DNA of 64,000 nucleotides, taken from Mesorhizobium sp. YC-39. Its GTDB lineage: Bacteria > Pseudomonadota > Alphaproteobacteria > Rhizobiales > Rhizobiaceae. Within the stretch, counting starts at the first letter, position 1. The number at the start of each line of letters is the position of its first letter. Made by a program: the position numbers and the translations under genes. Shown here piece by piece: positions 8,777 through 17,088 of the stretch. The notes beneath the pieces were generated by a model. The model was not told where the DNA came from. It worked only from the letters and a program-made list of their open reading frames with translations, and searched no databases. The stretch lies in assembly GCF_025753795.1 (NCBI RefSeq), contig NZ_JAOWPS010000004.1:186001-250000 (forward strand), given 5' to 3'.

Positions 8777-9868
8777 TCAGTCTGTTCGTGCGGTGTCGCC
8801 CTCGAAGCCGCAGCGCCAGTAAGCGACGACGAGATGCGCGTCGCGCGCCAGCTTCCGGTCTTGCCTGAGGTAGGAGCGGATGGCGCGGAAGCTCTTGTGC
8901 TCGCAGCCGGCCCAGGCGAACACGCTGCGCCCGTCTTCGGGCCAATTGACCTTGCGGACCGCATCCTGAAGCAAGGTCGATTTGCCTGGGGCCACGCCGT
9001 TCCTGTGCAGCCATTTCACGTCCAGCGTCGCCCGCGAAACCAGCTTCTGTTCCTCGCCGCCATCGGCGACTTCGATGCGCACGACAGCGTGCACGCCTGC
9101 CGGCAGCGCCTCCACGATGCGGCCGATCGCGGGCAGGGCGGTCTCGTCGCCGGCAAGCAGGCACCAGTCCGCCACGGCGACGTCGCCGCCACCCGGCCCG
9201 GTCATGCCGACGATGTCGCCGATCCGCGCATTGGCCGCGAAGCGTGCGCCGGGCATGCCGTCGCCGTCGTGCAGGACGAAGTCGATATCGACCTCTCCCT
9301 TGTCGACGTCGATGCGGCGGATCGTATAGATGCGCACGTCCGGCCGTCGTTCCACTTCGGGCCATGCCGGGCGGCCATCCTCGCCAGTGACGGGCCAGGC
9401 CGGTACGACGCCATCCCTTGGCAGCAGCAGACGCACATGAAGCCCGCCGGTCGCGAAGCGCCCAAGGTCGTTTCCGGCCAGGGTCAGCCGCCGCATATGC
9501 GGCGTCACGCTGGCGGTCCGCACCACACGCATCTCACGGAAATAGGGCAGGGGCTGGCCGGCCGCACCATCGCCCCGCCACACGATGGTGGGGTTCTCCG
9601 CCGCTGCGAAATGGAAAAGATGCTCGGCGATGGAGAGTTTTACATAGGCCAGGGATGTCTCGTCATTGCCCTCTGCGAAAACTCTCAGGCAGCGCTGGCA
9701 GGCTTCCATGCTGGCCGAGCCGAAAGCCGTGTCGATGCGGCCCCAGGCGCCGTCAATGGCGACGTCGCCGTGGTCGGCAAAATGCGCGCAGAGCCGCTGC
9801 ATGATGTCTTGCGGACAAGACAGCGCGATCTCGGCGGAAGCCTTGAGGCTTCTCGGCATGTCAGCCAT
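8777..9868 (-). CDS. Siderophore-interacting protein, DUF2218 + FAD/NAD(P)H ferric reductase
   Basis: A protein of about 363 residues. The first ~95 residues match the DUF2218 domain; the rest is a ViuB/SIP-type flavoreductase with the FAD-binding region MRRLTLAGNDL and the SIP C-terminal NAD(P)H domain (LLAGDETALPAIGRI, WAGCEHKSFRAIRSYL). These enzymes reduce ferric siderophores in the cytoplasm to release iron. Start ATG 9868 gives an 8-bp overlap with the upstream permease stop at 9861, the same geometry as the next junction in the operon; a longer start at 9889 is possible. It is the last gene of the iron operon. Confidence 0.9.
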   Translation of the reverse strand: MADMPRSLKASAEIALSCPQDIMQRLCAHFADHGDVAIDGAWGRIDTAFGSASMEACQRCLRVFAEGNDETSLAYVKLSIAEHLFHFAAAENPTIVWRGDGAAGQPLPYFREMRVVRTASVTPHMRRLTLAGNDLGRFATGGLHVRLLLPRDGVVPAWPVTGEDGRPAWPEVERRPDVRIYTIRRIDVDKGEVDIDFVLHDGDGMPGARFAANARIGDIVGMTGPGGGDVAVADWCLLAGDETALPAIGRIVEALPAGVHAVVRIEVADGGEEQKLVSRATLDVKWLHRNGVAPGKSTLLQDAVRKVNWPEDGRSVFAWAGCEHKSFRAIRSYLRQDRKLARDAHLVVAYWRCGFEGDTARTD

Positions 9869-11867
9869 GACGCGGCACTCCTTTTGCAAGCAGATGGACG
9901 AGGTATGGTCCGCCGAGCAGCGAGGCGAACAGGCCGGCGGGCAGTTCGTATGGAAAGGCCGCGATGCGCGACAGCCAGTCCGACACGATCATCAGCAACG
10001 CACCAACCAGCACCGCGCCGGCGAGGTGAGTGCGGGCGCGGGCAAAGCCGACCAGCCGTGCCAGATGCGGGGCAATGAGGCCAACGAAGCTCAGCGGTCC
10101 GACGAACATCGCGGCAAGCGCGGTCAGGATCGCGGCGAGAACGATCAGCGTCAGCCGGCCGTTGGCGACAGGCAGGCCCAGCCCGCGCGCGGTGTTTTCG
10201 CCGAGCGGCAGGATATCGAGCCAGCGGGTGGCGAGAAACAGCGGCAATATCAGCAGCACCAGGCAAGCGATCATGAGCCAGGCATCGACGCTGGTCGCCT
10301 GGCTGGTCGAGCCGCTGAGCCAGCGCAGCAGGACGTAGGACTGGGCATTTCCCATCGCGATCGTTGCGGTGATGATTGCGCTGCACAGCGCACTCATGGC
10401 GACGCCGGCAAGCAGCAGCCGCTCGGCGCCGAATTTCGCCCGCGCACCAATTGCCAGCATGGCGATCAGCACCACCAGCGCGCCGAGAATGGAGCCGGCG
10501 AGTTGCCAGCCGGGCACGGCCGCCGCGCTGAGCGCCAGCACCGCGGTCAGGCCGGCCCCGGCGCCGGTGCCGACACCCAGCACTTCGGGGCTTGCCAATG
10601 GATTGCCGGTGATGCGCTGAATGACGACGCCCGCCGCCGCAAGCATGGCGCCGGCGGCCGCCGCCACGCCAATCCGCGGCGCGCGCCAGGCGGCGAGATC
10701 AAAAAGCATGTCGCCGCCGGCGACCGACCAGCCCGCCGGACCGCGTCCGAGAACGAGTACTATTCCTGCCGCGAGAAGCATAACCAGCAACAACAGCAGG
10801 ATGATCAGCCACGGACGGCCGGCCTTGCGCGGAGAAGCGCCATGCGCGCCGAGGTTCGGCCATTCGAGCATGCGCAGCCTTGGCAGCAGCCAGAGCAGGG
10901 CCGGGCCGCCCAGAAGAGCGGTGCCGGCGCCAGTCGGGATGCGCTCGCCACCGGTGCCGGCCGCCAGTTGCACCAGCCCATCCGTCAGCCACAGCAGGAT
11001 GGCGCCGATCAGCGGCGCGGCCAGCAGCTTTTGCCGCAGCGTTCGCGCGCCCGAAAGCGTGGCCAGCGCGGGCGCCGCAAGGCCGACGAAGCCGATGACG
11101 CCGACTTCGGCGGTCACGGTGGTCGCCATCCATACGGCAATCGCTATGACGAGAAAGCGGCTGCTGTGACGCGCGATGCCGAGACTGCGCGCCGAGGCGT
11201 CGTCAAGGCCAAGGATCGTCAGGGGCCTGAGCAGCAGCAGGGCGGCGACGGCGCCGACCGCAAGCCTGACCGACAATGCAATGGCCGGCCCCCAGTCCTG
11301 CTGGACCAGCGATCCGCCGCCCCAGATGAACAGCGAGAACAGATAATCGCCATTGGCGAGGATCAGGGCGGCGCTGATGGAGCTGGCGGTCAGCGCCACC
11401 ATCATGCCGGCAAGCACGACGGAGACGGGTTCCAGCCCGCGCCGCCAGGTCAGCAACAGAACCAGCAATACCGCGGCAATGCCGCCGGCAAAGGCGACCG
11501 GCCCTTGCGACCGCTCCATCAGAAACGGCGCGTAGATGGAGGCGGCCGTCATGGCGAGCTGCGCGCCCGCCGAAATGCCGAGCGTCGACGGTTCGGCCAG
11601 CGGGTTGCGCAGCACGCGCTGCAGCAATAGGCCGGACAAGCCGAGGACGGCGCCGGCCAGCATCGCCACCGCCGCGCGCGGTAGGATGCTGTAAAAAAGG
11701 ATGACGCGGTCGAGATCGACACCGTCGCCCGGCAGCGCGGTCGGCCACTGCATGCCGACGCGCCATGCGAACAGCATCGCCGCCACCAGCGCGAGGAGGC
11801 TCCAGAGCGCGGTCGGCGGTAGCGCGTGGCCCGTCGTGGCGCGCTCGGTCATGGCACGGTCAGCCAT
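9861..11867 (-). CDS. fhuB: Fused FecCD/FhuB-type ferric-siderophore ABC permease
   Basis: A membrane protein of about 668 residues made of two tandem FecCD permease domains (roughly residues 15-325 and 350-665), each with about ten helices; motifs such as GLSGLLLQRVLRNPLAEP and AGVVIQRITGNPLASPE mark the two halves, and GLAAPALATL / GLIAPHLARLVG the two EAA-like loops. This double length is characteristic of FhuB, which imports hydroxamate siderophores, rather than of separate FecC and FecD. The chosen ATG 11867 overlaps the binding-protein stop by 8 bp. No ATPase gene lies in the operon. Confidence 0.9.
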   Translation of the reverse strand: MADRAMTERATTGHALPPTALWSLLALVAAMLFAWRVGMQWPTALPGDGVDLDRVILFYSILPRAAVAMLAGAVLGLSGLLLQRVLRNPLAEPSTLGISAGAQLAMTAASIYAPFLMERSQGPVAFAGGIAAVLLVLLLTWRRGLEPVSVVLAGMMVALTASSISAALILANGDYLFSLFIWGGGSLVQQDWGPAIALSVRLAVGAVAALLLLRPLTILGLDDASARSLGIARHSSRFLVIAIAVWMATTVTAEVGVIGFVGLAAPALATLSGARTLRQKLLAAPLIGAILLWLTDGLVQLAAGTGGERIPTGAGTALLGGPALLWLLPRLRMLEWPNLGAHGASPRKAGRPWLIILLLLLVMLLAAGIVLVLGRGPAGWSVAGGDMLFDLAAWRAPRIGVAAAAGAMLAAAGVVIQRITGNPLASPEVLGVGTGAGAGLTAVLALSAAAVPGWQLAGSILGALVVLIAMLAIGARAKFGAERLLLAGVAMSALCSAIITATIAMGNAQSYVLLRWLSGSTSQATSVDAWLMIACLVLLILPLFLATRWLDILPLGENTARGLGLPVANGRLTLIVLAAILTALAAMFVGPLSFVGLIAPHLARLVGFARARTHLAGAVLVGALLMIVSDWLSRIAAFPYELPAGLFASLLGGPYLVHLLAKGVPRHG

Positions 11868-12753
11868 GGCTCTGCCCGGCAAGTGCCGCCGTGGCCAGGC
11901 GTGCGAAGCGGCGCGCCGAGGGCAGGCCGCCAAAATGATTGATCGGCTCCAGCACCGCGACACGCCCTTCTTGGACAGCCGGCAATGCGTTCCACAAGGC
12001 ATTTTCTGGAAGCGAGCGGCCGACATCAGCCGGCAGTGGCGAGACGACGAGGATCGATGCCTCGGGAACGCGGGCCAGCGCTTCCAGTCCGACCGGAGCG
12101 GCGGCGCTGTAGTTTGTCTCGTCGGTCCAGGCGTTCTTCATGCCGAGACGCTGGAGCACGTCGCCAAACATCGAATCCCGGCCGAAGGCGCGGAAATGGC
12201 GTGAATCGCCAAGGCTGATGACGAAGACAGGCCGCCCGGCGGCTGGCAGCGCGGCGCGCAATCGGGTGATCTCGACCGATGTCTCCTCGACACAGCGTTT
12301 CGCCTCGGCCTGTCGCCCGAGCCTTTCGCCGAGCATCAGCGCCGTTGCCTCTGCGAGCGGATAGGGCGGCTCGCTGGGCGCATAGACCGTTTGTGCAAGC
12401 ACCGGCGCGATGCGCTCGAGCATGGGACGCTGGTACTCGTAGAAGTTGGAGATGACGATGAGATCGGGCGCGACGATGCGCAGCAGCTCGTAACTGGGCG
12501 TGCCGCGCAGGCCGAGATCGGTCACCGATTGAGGGACGGTCGGCTCTACCGCGATCTTGCGGAACTGGATGAGTTCGGTCGCCGCGACCGGCTCGATGCC
12601 GAGCGCCAGCAAGGTTTCCAGCATGCCCCAGTCGATCGCCGCGACGCGCAGCGGCGCTGCTGAGGCGGCGATCGGCGGCAGCAGGGCTATGGCCGCCAGC
12701 GCAAGCAACTGCCTTCTGTTGTGGAAGCGGACTATCGCCATCGGTTGCGGCAC
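11860..12753 (-). CDS. fhuD: Iron-siderophore periplasmic binding protein (FhuD-like)
   Basis: A 297-residue precursor with an N-terminal signal containing a twin arginine (NRRQLLALAAIALLPPIAASA), suggesting Tat export as known for some FhuD proteins. The body is a type III (helical backbone) periplasmic binding fold with the GTPSYELLRIVAPDLIVIS strand-helix segment. It delivers the ferric siderophore to the fused permease downstream. Its start lies 5 bp after the receptor stop, so it is co-transcribed with the receptor. Ligand class (hydroxamate) is inferred from the FhuB-type partner. Confidence 0.88.
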   Translation of the reverse strand: MPQPMAIVRFHNRRQLLALAAIALLPPIAASAAPLRVAAIDWGMLETLLALGIEPVAATELIQFRKIAVEPTVPQSVTDLGLRGTPSYELLRIVAPDLIVISNFYEYQRPMLERIAPVLAQTVYAPSEPPYPLAEATALMLGERLGRQAEAKRCVEETSVEITRLRAALPAAGRPVFVISLGDSRHFRAFGRDSMFGDVLQRLGMKNAWTDETNYSAAAPVGLEALARVPEASILVVSPLPADVGRSLPENALWNALPAVQEGRVAVLEPINHFGGLPSARRFARLATAALAGQSHG

Positions 12754-12757
12754 ATAA

Positions 12758-14938
12758 CTACCAAGTCGTATGGGCCTTCAGCTTGAATGACCGGCCTTCT
12801 CCGTAGGAGCAGGTTAAAAGTGTCTGGCAACTCGCCACATAGGTCTTGTCGAAGAGATTGGTGATGTTCAGGTCGACGCCCCAATTCTCCTTCTCATAGC
12901 CGAGCTTCAGATCGGCCAAGGTGACGGCCGGCACCCTCGATGTGTTCTCGTTGTCGGCCCATGAGGAGCCGATGTAGCGCACGCCGGCGCCGATCGATAT
13001 GCCGTCATACCAATCGCCACGGAACGTGTAGTCGACCGACGCCGAGGCCATCACTTCGGGCACGATGAAGGGCGTCTTGCCGATCAGGTCGCGGTCCTCG
13101 TCCTTGGTGATATCGATATCGTAAGCGGTGAAAGCGCCTGTCACCCGGAAGTCCTCGGTGACGTTGACCTTGCCTTCGAGCTCGACGCCGCGCGAGCGCA
13201 CCTCGCCGGTCTGCATCTGCGTGAAGAGAGTGACGTTCGAGGGCACGTTCTGACGCGTCAGGTCGAAGAGCGACAAGGTGAACAGGCCATCGATGAAGGT
13301 CGGCACATATTTGACGCCAACCTCGTACTGCACGCCTTCCTCCGGCTTGAACAGGTCGCCATTGGCGTCGGTTCCGATGATTGGATTGAAGAAGGTGGCG
13401 ATGCTGGCGTAGGGGACGACGCCGTTGGCGAATTCATAGGCCAGGCCGGCGCGGCCGGAGAAATCGCCAACGGTGCTGCTCTGCGAACTGGAGTTCGCCG
13501 AGTAGTAGGTCGGGCCGTTGTCGGCGCTGAGCCAGCCCCGGTCGTAGCGGCCGTTTAGCGTCACCAGCCAGCCATCGCCGAAACGGAGCTGGTCCTGGGC
13601 GTAAAAGCCGAGTTGTTTTTGCGTCAGGTCCTGGTTGAGGTAGCTGACACGCGGCGTCAACGGCGAGCCGTAGACGGGGTGGAAGGCATCGATTGGATTG
13701 TCATAGTTTGGATCGTAGAGGCCGGACGACTGCACCTGGTCGATATTGTAATATTTGAAGTCCAGGCCGGCGAGGATCGTATGTTCGATCGGGCCGGTCA
13801 CCACCTTGCCCTCGATCTGGTTGTCCAGGAGGAAGGTTTTCGCCTGGGTGTCGTGGTCGAAATTTATACGGGCCAGGTCGGTGGGACCTCCGATGGTCGA
13901 CCAGCCGTTCGGGTAGACGCTGACCTCCTTGATATCGGCGGTGGTGAAGCGGGCGTTGGAACGAACGGTCCAGTCATTGTCGAAGGTGTGCTCGAACTCA
14001 TAACCGAGGGATCCCTGCTCGCGCTCGTAGAGGTCGATGGACGGTTCGGTGAAATTGGCGTCGCGGTCGATGCGGCCATAATTCACGCCGCCGACAATCC
14101 TGTCGACGACGGTCCCTTCGTAGGGCAGGAAGCTGCCGCCATTGTGGTTCTCGTCAATGTGGCTGAAATTGGCGAGCACCGTCAGCCTGGTCTGATCGTC
14201 GGGCTGCCAGGTGATGCTGGGCGAGATGATGCCGCGCCAGCCATCCTGCAGGTCGCTGTAGGTATCGCCACCGGCGACGCGGCCGTTGACGCGATAGCTG
14301 ACCACGCCGTCGCTGGCGACGTCGCCAATATCGAAGCCGAGATAGACATTGCCGGCGTCATTGACGCCGGTCTCGACATAGCGCTGCCTGCCGTCGGGAC
14401 GCTTGCTGACATAGTTGATGATGCCGCCCGGATTGCTGCCGCCATAAAGCACGGAGGCCGGGCCCTTCAGCACTTCGATGCGTTCGAGCCCGAAGGAATC
14501 GACATAGAAGCCGCCGAAGCCGTAGCTGAACAGTTGCAGCCCATCCATGTAGATGCCGGTGGCCGTCGCCTGGAAGCCGCGGATGAACATCCAGTTGGTG
14601 TCGCTGTCGGGACCGAAGGGCTGGGTGAAGACGCCGGCGGTGTATCGCAGCGCCTCGTCGGCCTTCTGGGCGCCCTGATCGTCAATCTCCTGCCGACCGA
14701 TCACCGAGACGGATTGCGGGATTTCCTTGAGCTCGGTCGCGGTCTTGGAGCCGGTTCTGGTCTTCTTGGCGACGACGCCGTCGACCGGTCCGGTCGCGCT
14801 GTCGCCGGCATCGCCCTCGACCACCACGGGTTCGAGCTGGGTGGTGTTCTGCGCATCCTGCGCGAACGCGGTCGCGGGCGGGATCATGGCGATGGCCGCG
14901 CCTGCCAAAAGCAGCTTCATCCGGCAGATTCTGTTCAT
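12758..14938 (-). CDS. TonB-dependent ferric-siderophore receptor
   Basis: A 726-residue outer-membrane receptor: signal peptide to about residue 26 (AFAQ), a TonB-box-like LEPVVVEG near residue 35, plug domain (ATELKEIPQSVSVIGRQEI to about residue 190, including LKGPASVLYGGSNPGG), then a 22-strand barrel with the C-terminal FDKTYVASC and an aromatic last residue (Trp). It is FhuA/FpvA-like (TonB-siderophore subfamily). It heads the minus-strand transport genes and is preceded by a TGA-N9-TCA iron box and, further upstream, an AraC regulator. An inner start (MKLLLAG, 14920) is possible. Confidence 0.93.
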   Translation of the reverse strand: MNRICRMKLLLAGAAIAMIPPATAFAQDAQNTTQLEPVVVEGDAGDSATGPVDGVVAKKTRTGSKTATELKEIPQSVSVIGRQEIDDQGAQKADEALRYTAGVFTQPFGPDSDTNWMFIRGFQATATGIYMDGLQLFSYGFGGFYVDSFGLERIEVLKGPASVLYGGSNPGGIINYVSKRPDGRQRYVETGVNDAGNVYLGFDIGDVASDGVVSYRVNGRVAGGDTYSDLQDGWRGIISPSITWQPDDQTRLTVLANFSHIDENHNGGSFLPYEGTVVDRIVGGVNYGRIDRDANFTEPSIDLYEREQGSLGYEFEHTFDNDWTVRSNARFTTADIKEVSVYPNGWSTIGGPTDLARINFDHDTQAKTFLLDNQIEGKVVTGPIEHTILAGLDFKYYNIDQVQSSGLYDPNYDNPIDAFHPVYGSPLTPRVSYLNQDLTQKQLGFYAQDQLRFGDGWLVTLNGRYDRGWLSADNGPTYYSANSSSQSSTVGDFSGRAGLAYEFANGVVPYASIATFFNPIIGTDANGDLFKPEEGVQYEVGVKYVPTFIDGLFTLSLFDLTRQNVPSNVTLFTQMQTGEVRSRGVELEGKVNVTEDFRVTGAFTAYDIDITKDEDRDLIGKTPFIVPEVMASASVDYTFRGDWYDGISIGAGVRYIGSSWADNENTSRVPAVTLADLKLGYEKENWGVDLNITNLFDKTYVASCQTLLTCSYGEGRSFKLKAHTTW

Positions 14939-14972
14939 AAGGCAAACCCCAGGTTCTCGAAACGCATATACC

Positions 14973-14987
14973 TGACTGTTTACCTCA
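14973..14987. promoter_or_regulatory. Candidate RirA iron-responsive (IRO) box
   Basis: The sequence TGACTGTTTACCTCA is an exact TGA-N9-TCA match to the IRO motif described for RirA-regulated iron genes of Rhizobium. It lies 34 bp before the receptor start codon, and a TATATG hexamer that could serve as -10 on the minus strand is at 14964-14969, so a bound repressor would cover the promoter. The motif is short and one chance match in this interval is not very improbable; position and context support it. Confidence 0.55.
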
Positions 14988-15075
14988 ACTTATTAGCGGA
15001 TCATTGGATGGATTTGCGCGGTTTGTCGGTTTTTGTCCAAAAGGCGGACATCGCGACTTCATGCTGCGGGGAATG

Positions 15076-15942
15076 TCATTGGCGCCGGTGGGCGGCCATC
15101 CACGCGCCCGGCGTCAATCCAACGATGGATTTGAACACCCGCGTCAGATGCGCCTGATCGAAAAAGCCGGCGGCTTCGGCGATATCACTGAGCGAAGCGT
15201 GGTCGTGCGCCATCATGGCCTGGATTTTCCTGACCCGCGCCTGCATTTGCCAACGGTGCGGCGGCACGCCGGTGGCCGCCTTGAAGGCGTGGCTTGTGGC
15301 GGTTTCCGATAGGCCGGTCAGCCCTGCGAGATCGGCGAGGCGAATCTTGCCTAGGCAATGCGCGTCGATATAGTCGGTGACAAGGCGCAACTTGCGGCGG
15401 GAGAGCGGGGCGCGGCGCCGTTGTCCGTCCGGTCGACCGATCTCAAAAAGCCCGGCGAACAATGCGTTCAGCAGGCCTTCGCCATAGAGATCGTGCATCG
15501 GCAGGCCGCTGTCGCATTCGATCGCGATCAGGCCGGCGAGTGCTGCGATCCGGTCGTCGCAAAACTGGAAGCGCGACACATGCAAGGCCTCGCGATCCAG
15601 GCTGCCGCCGAAACGGCGTGTCAGCGCCGCCTCGTCGAAATGCAGATCGAGATGCTTGATACGGCGCAACCCCTCGACCCGACCCTTGATCGGCACGCCT
15701 GCCGGTATGTAGGCCATGGAAAATGCCCGATCGTGACGGCGCCGTTCACCCCGCGCTCCCTCGACGAAAAAGGCGCCGTCGCCGTCGACCTTCAGCGTGA
15801 CAAAGAGGCGGGGGTCGGGAGACACATAATAGCCCTCCGCTTTGTCCCCGCACGAGACGTCCCAGAGGTCGGCGACGACGCCGTCCCAGACATGCCCTTT
15901 CAGGCCGCCTATGACTGAAAAACCCTGAATGCGACTTTCCAT
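15076..15942 (-). CDS. AraC-family transcriptional regulator of siderophore uptake
   Basis: About 288 residues from ATG 15942 (the frame is open to 16023, giving up to 315). The C-terminal ~100 residues are a two-helix-turn-helix AraC/XylS domain (IRLADLAGLTGLSETATSHAFK; LSDIAEAAGFFDQAHLTRVFK; ending near LTPGAW). The N-terminal part is a cupin-like sensing domain. Its place directly upstream of, and co-directional with, the TonB receptor is the classic position of siderophore-responsive activators such as PchR/RhrA, so it probably activates the operon when the cognate ferric siderophore is present. The start is uncertain because a palindrome covers 15994-16024. Confidence 0.85.
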   Translation of the reverse strand: MESRIQGFSVIGGLKGHVWDGVVADLWDVSCGDKAEGYYVSPDPRLFVTLKVDGDGAFFVEGARGERRRHDRAFSMAYIPAGVPIKGRVEGLRRIKHLDLHFDEAALTRRFGGSLDREALHVSRFQFCDDRIAALAGLIAIECDSGLPMHDLYGEGLLNALFAGLFEIGRPDGQRRRAPLSRRKLRLVTDYIDAHCLGKIRLADLAGLTGLSETATSHAFKAATGVPPHRWQMQARVRKIQAMMAHDHASLSDIAEAAGFFDQAHLTRVFKSIVGLTPGAWMAAHRRQ

Positions 15943-15993
15943 GCGTGGAGCAAAGGCCACTTCCGTTTCCCTGTAATGGCATGATCTCCCGGC

Positions 15994-16024
15994 CTTGATA
16001 TATTTCATGATAGAAATTATCAAG
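15994..16024. promoter_or_regulatory. Imperfect palindrome in front of the AraC gene
   Basis: CTTGATA (15994-16000) and TATCAAG (16018-16024) are perfect inverted arms, and inside them ATTTC (16002-16006) and GAAAT (16013-16017) form a second inverted pair. The 31-bp AT-rich dyad stands out from the GC-rich surroundings and sits where an operator for the AraC gene would be expected. It could bind a metalloregulator or the AraC protein itself; I cannot assign it. Confidence 0.45.
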
Positions 16025-16052
16025 TTTTACTGAGCGCAACCGATTCAGATTT

Positions 16053-16229
16053 GCGCTGCCCCTCATCGCCCTGCCGGGCACTTCTCCCCGTATAGTGACG
16101 GGGAGAAGTGCGCTGTCGCTAAGGCTTTCGCCAATCTCCAGCATTGCAGAAAGGGTGCCAAGGTTGCGGCCAGCTTCTTTCTCCCCGTTTACGGGGAGAA
16201 ATGCCCGGCAGGGCAATGAGGGGCAGCGC
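16053..16229. repeat. Rhizobial intergenic palindromic element (RIME-like)
   Basis: Two 38-bp arms, 16053-16090 and 16192-16229, are inverted copies with only two mismatches. Each arm runs into its own smaller hairpin built on CTTCTCCCCG/CGGGGAGAAG (16081-16108 and about 16178-16201). About 100 bp lie between the arms. Such mosaic palindromes are dispersed in rhizobial intergenic regions; this one lies between the divergently placed end of the ribose-like operon and the AraC gene and contains no gene. Confidence 0.75.
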
Positions 16230-16256
16230 CAACGTCGGAGATTGGTCAGTCGAGCG

Positions 16257-17087
16257 TTAGCTTTTGACTGAAGCGATTGCTTTGCGAAACTCCTCGAGCT
16301 CCGCCTCAGTAATGCCGGCGACTTCGGCGTCGTTGGGATAACTGCCGCCGGCGACCTCCTTGCGAAAGCCCGACAGCGCCTCGACCCGCGCGTCCCTGAC
16401 GGCTTGGTGCAAGGCGGCCAGATTGCCCCAGGTCCGCGCGTGACGTGGCAGGCGGGCGCTCTCGCCGCAAATGTCGGAGGTGAACAGGAAGATGACGTCC
16501 GCCTCAGTGCCCGAGCCGAGCGAGACGGTGACGAGCGACGTGCGGCGGTTGATCTCGGCCATCACCTCGGCCGCGATGATCTCGCATTCGACGGCGAAGG
16601 CGCCGGCATCCTCGAGCCGTCGGAAGCGGTCCCACAATTCAAGCGCCTCGGCCGAGGTCTTGCCGACCGCCCTGATGCCGCCGACCCAGGTGGATTTTCG
16701 CGGCACGAAGCCGAGATGCCCCATCACTGGAATCTGTTCATTGGCGAGGAGCCGCACGCTGTCATGGCCGCGCCCGGTGATCACCGCATCGGCACCCGAG
16801 GTGATGGCGCTGAAGGCGGTGCGCAGGATCTCGTCGCCGGTGACGGCGTCGGCGAAGCCGAGGGCAGCGGTGACGAAAACGCGGCGCGAACCCTCGCGCA
16901 CGCGCAAGACATTGGCGGCGCGGCAGACGACCATCTCGACGCCGGCTGCCTCCGCGGCCGCCGCCTCGTCCGCCGTCTCCGCCGTCACCTGGGCGGCATG
17001 CCGACCGGTTCCCTTGAGTGCGCGCAGACCTGCGACGGTTACGCTGCGCTCGACCTCGCGGCCGCCGAAATCGAAGATCCGCGGCAT
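16257..17087 (-). CDS. PanB-like protein (ketopantoate hydroxymethyltransferase family), active site degenerate
   Basis: A 276-residue TIM-barrel protein alignable to PanB: VMGHLGFVPRKSTWVGGI matches the PanB GHLGLTPQ...GG block, DAGAFAVECEII matches the Glu-bearing strand, and the tail TWGNLAALHQAVRDARVEALSG and GGSYPND match the C-terminus. However the PanB metal-binding VGDSLG is replaced by VCRAANV, the second metal Asp (LLADLPF) by TAALGF, and the KIEGG lysine by ITGRG. It is therefore unlikely to make ketopantoate. It is the last gene of the ribose-like operon, one base after rbsD, so an unknown role in sugar metabolism is likely. Confidence 0.75.
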   Translation of the reverse strand: MPRIFDFGGREVERSVTVAGLRALKGTGRHAAQVTAETADEAAAAEAAGVEMVVCRAANVLRVREGSRRVFVTAALGFADAVTGDEILRTAFSAITSGADAVITGRGHDSVRLLANEQIPVMGHLGFVPRKSTWVGGIRAVGKTSAEALELWDRFRRLEDAGAFAVECEIIAAEVMAEINRRTSLVTVSLGSGTEADVIFLFTSDICGESARLPRHARTWGNLAALHQAVRDARVEALSGFRKEVAGGSYPNDAEVAGITEAELEEFRKAIASVKS

Positions 17088-17088
17088 C

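Noticed and set aside
9666..11630. A 654-codon plus-strand frame opposite the FhuB-type permease
   Set aside because: The peptide is low-complexity (Gln/Arg/Asp/Gly runs) with no hydrophobic core, as expected for the complement of a membrane-protein gene.
13613..15157. A 514-codon plus-strand frame opposite the TonB receptor
   Set aside because: It mirrors the codon pattern of the receptor, has no recognisable domain and would overlap the receptor promoter and IRO box.
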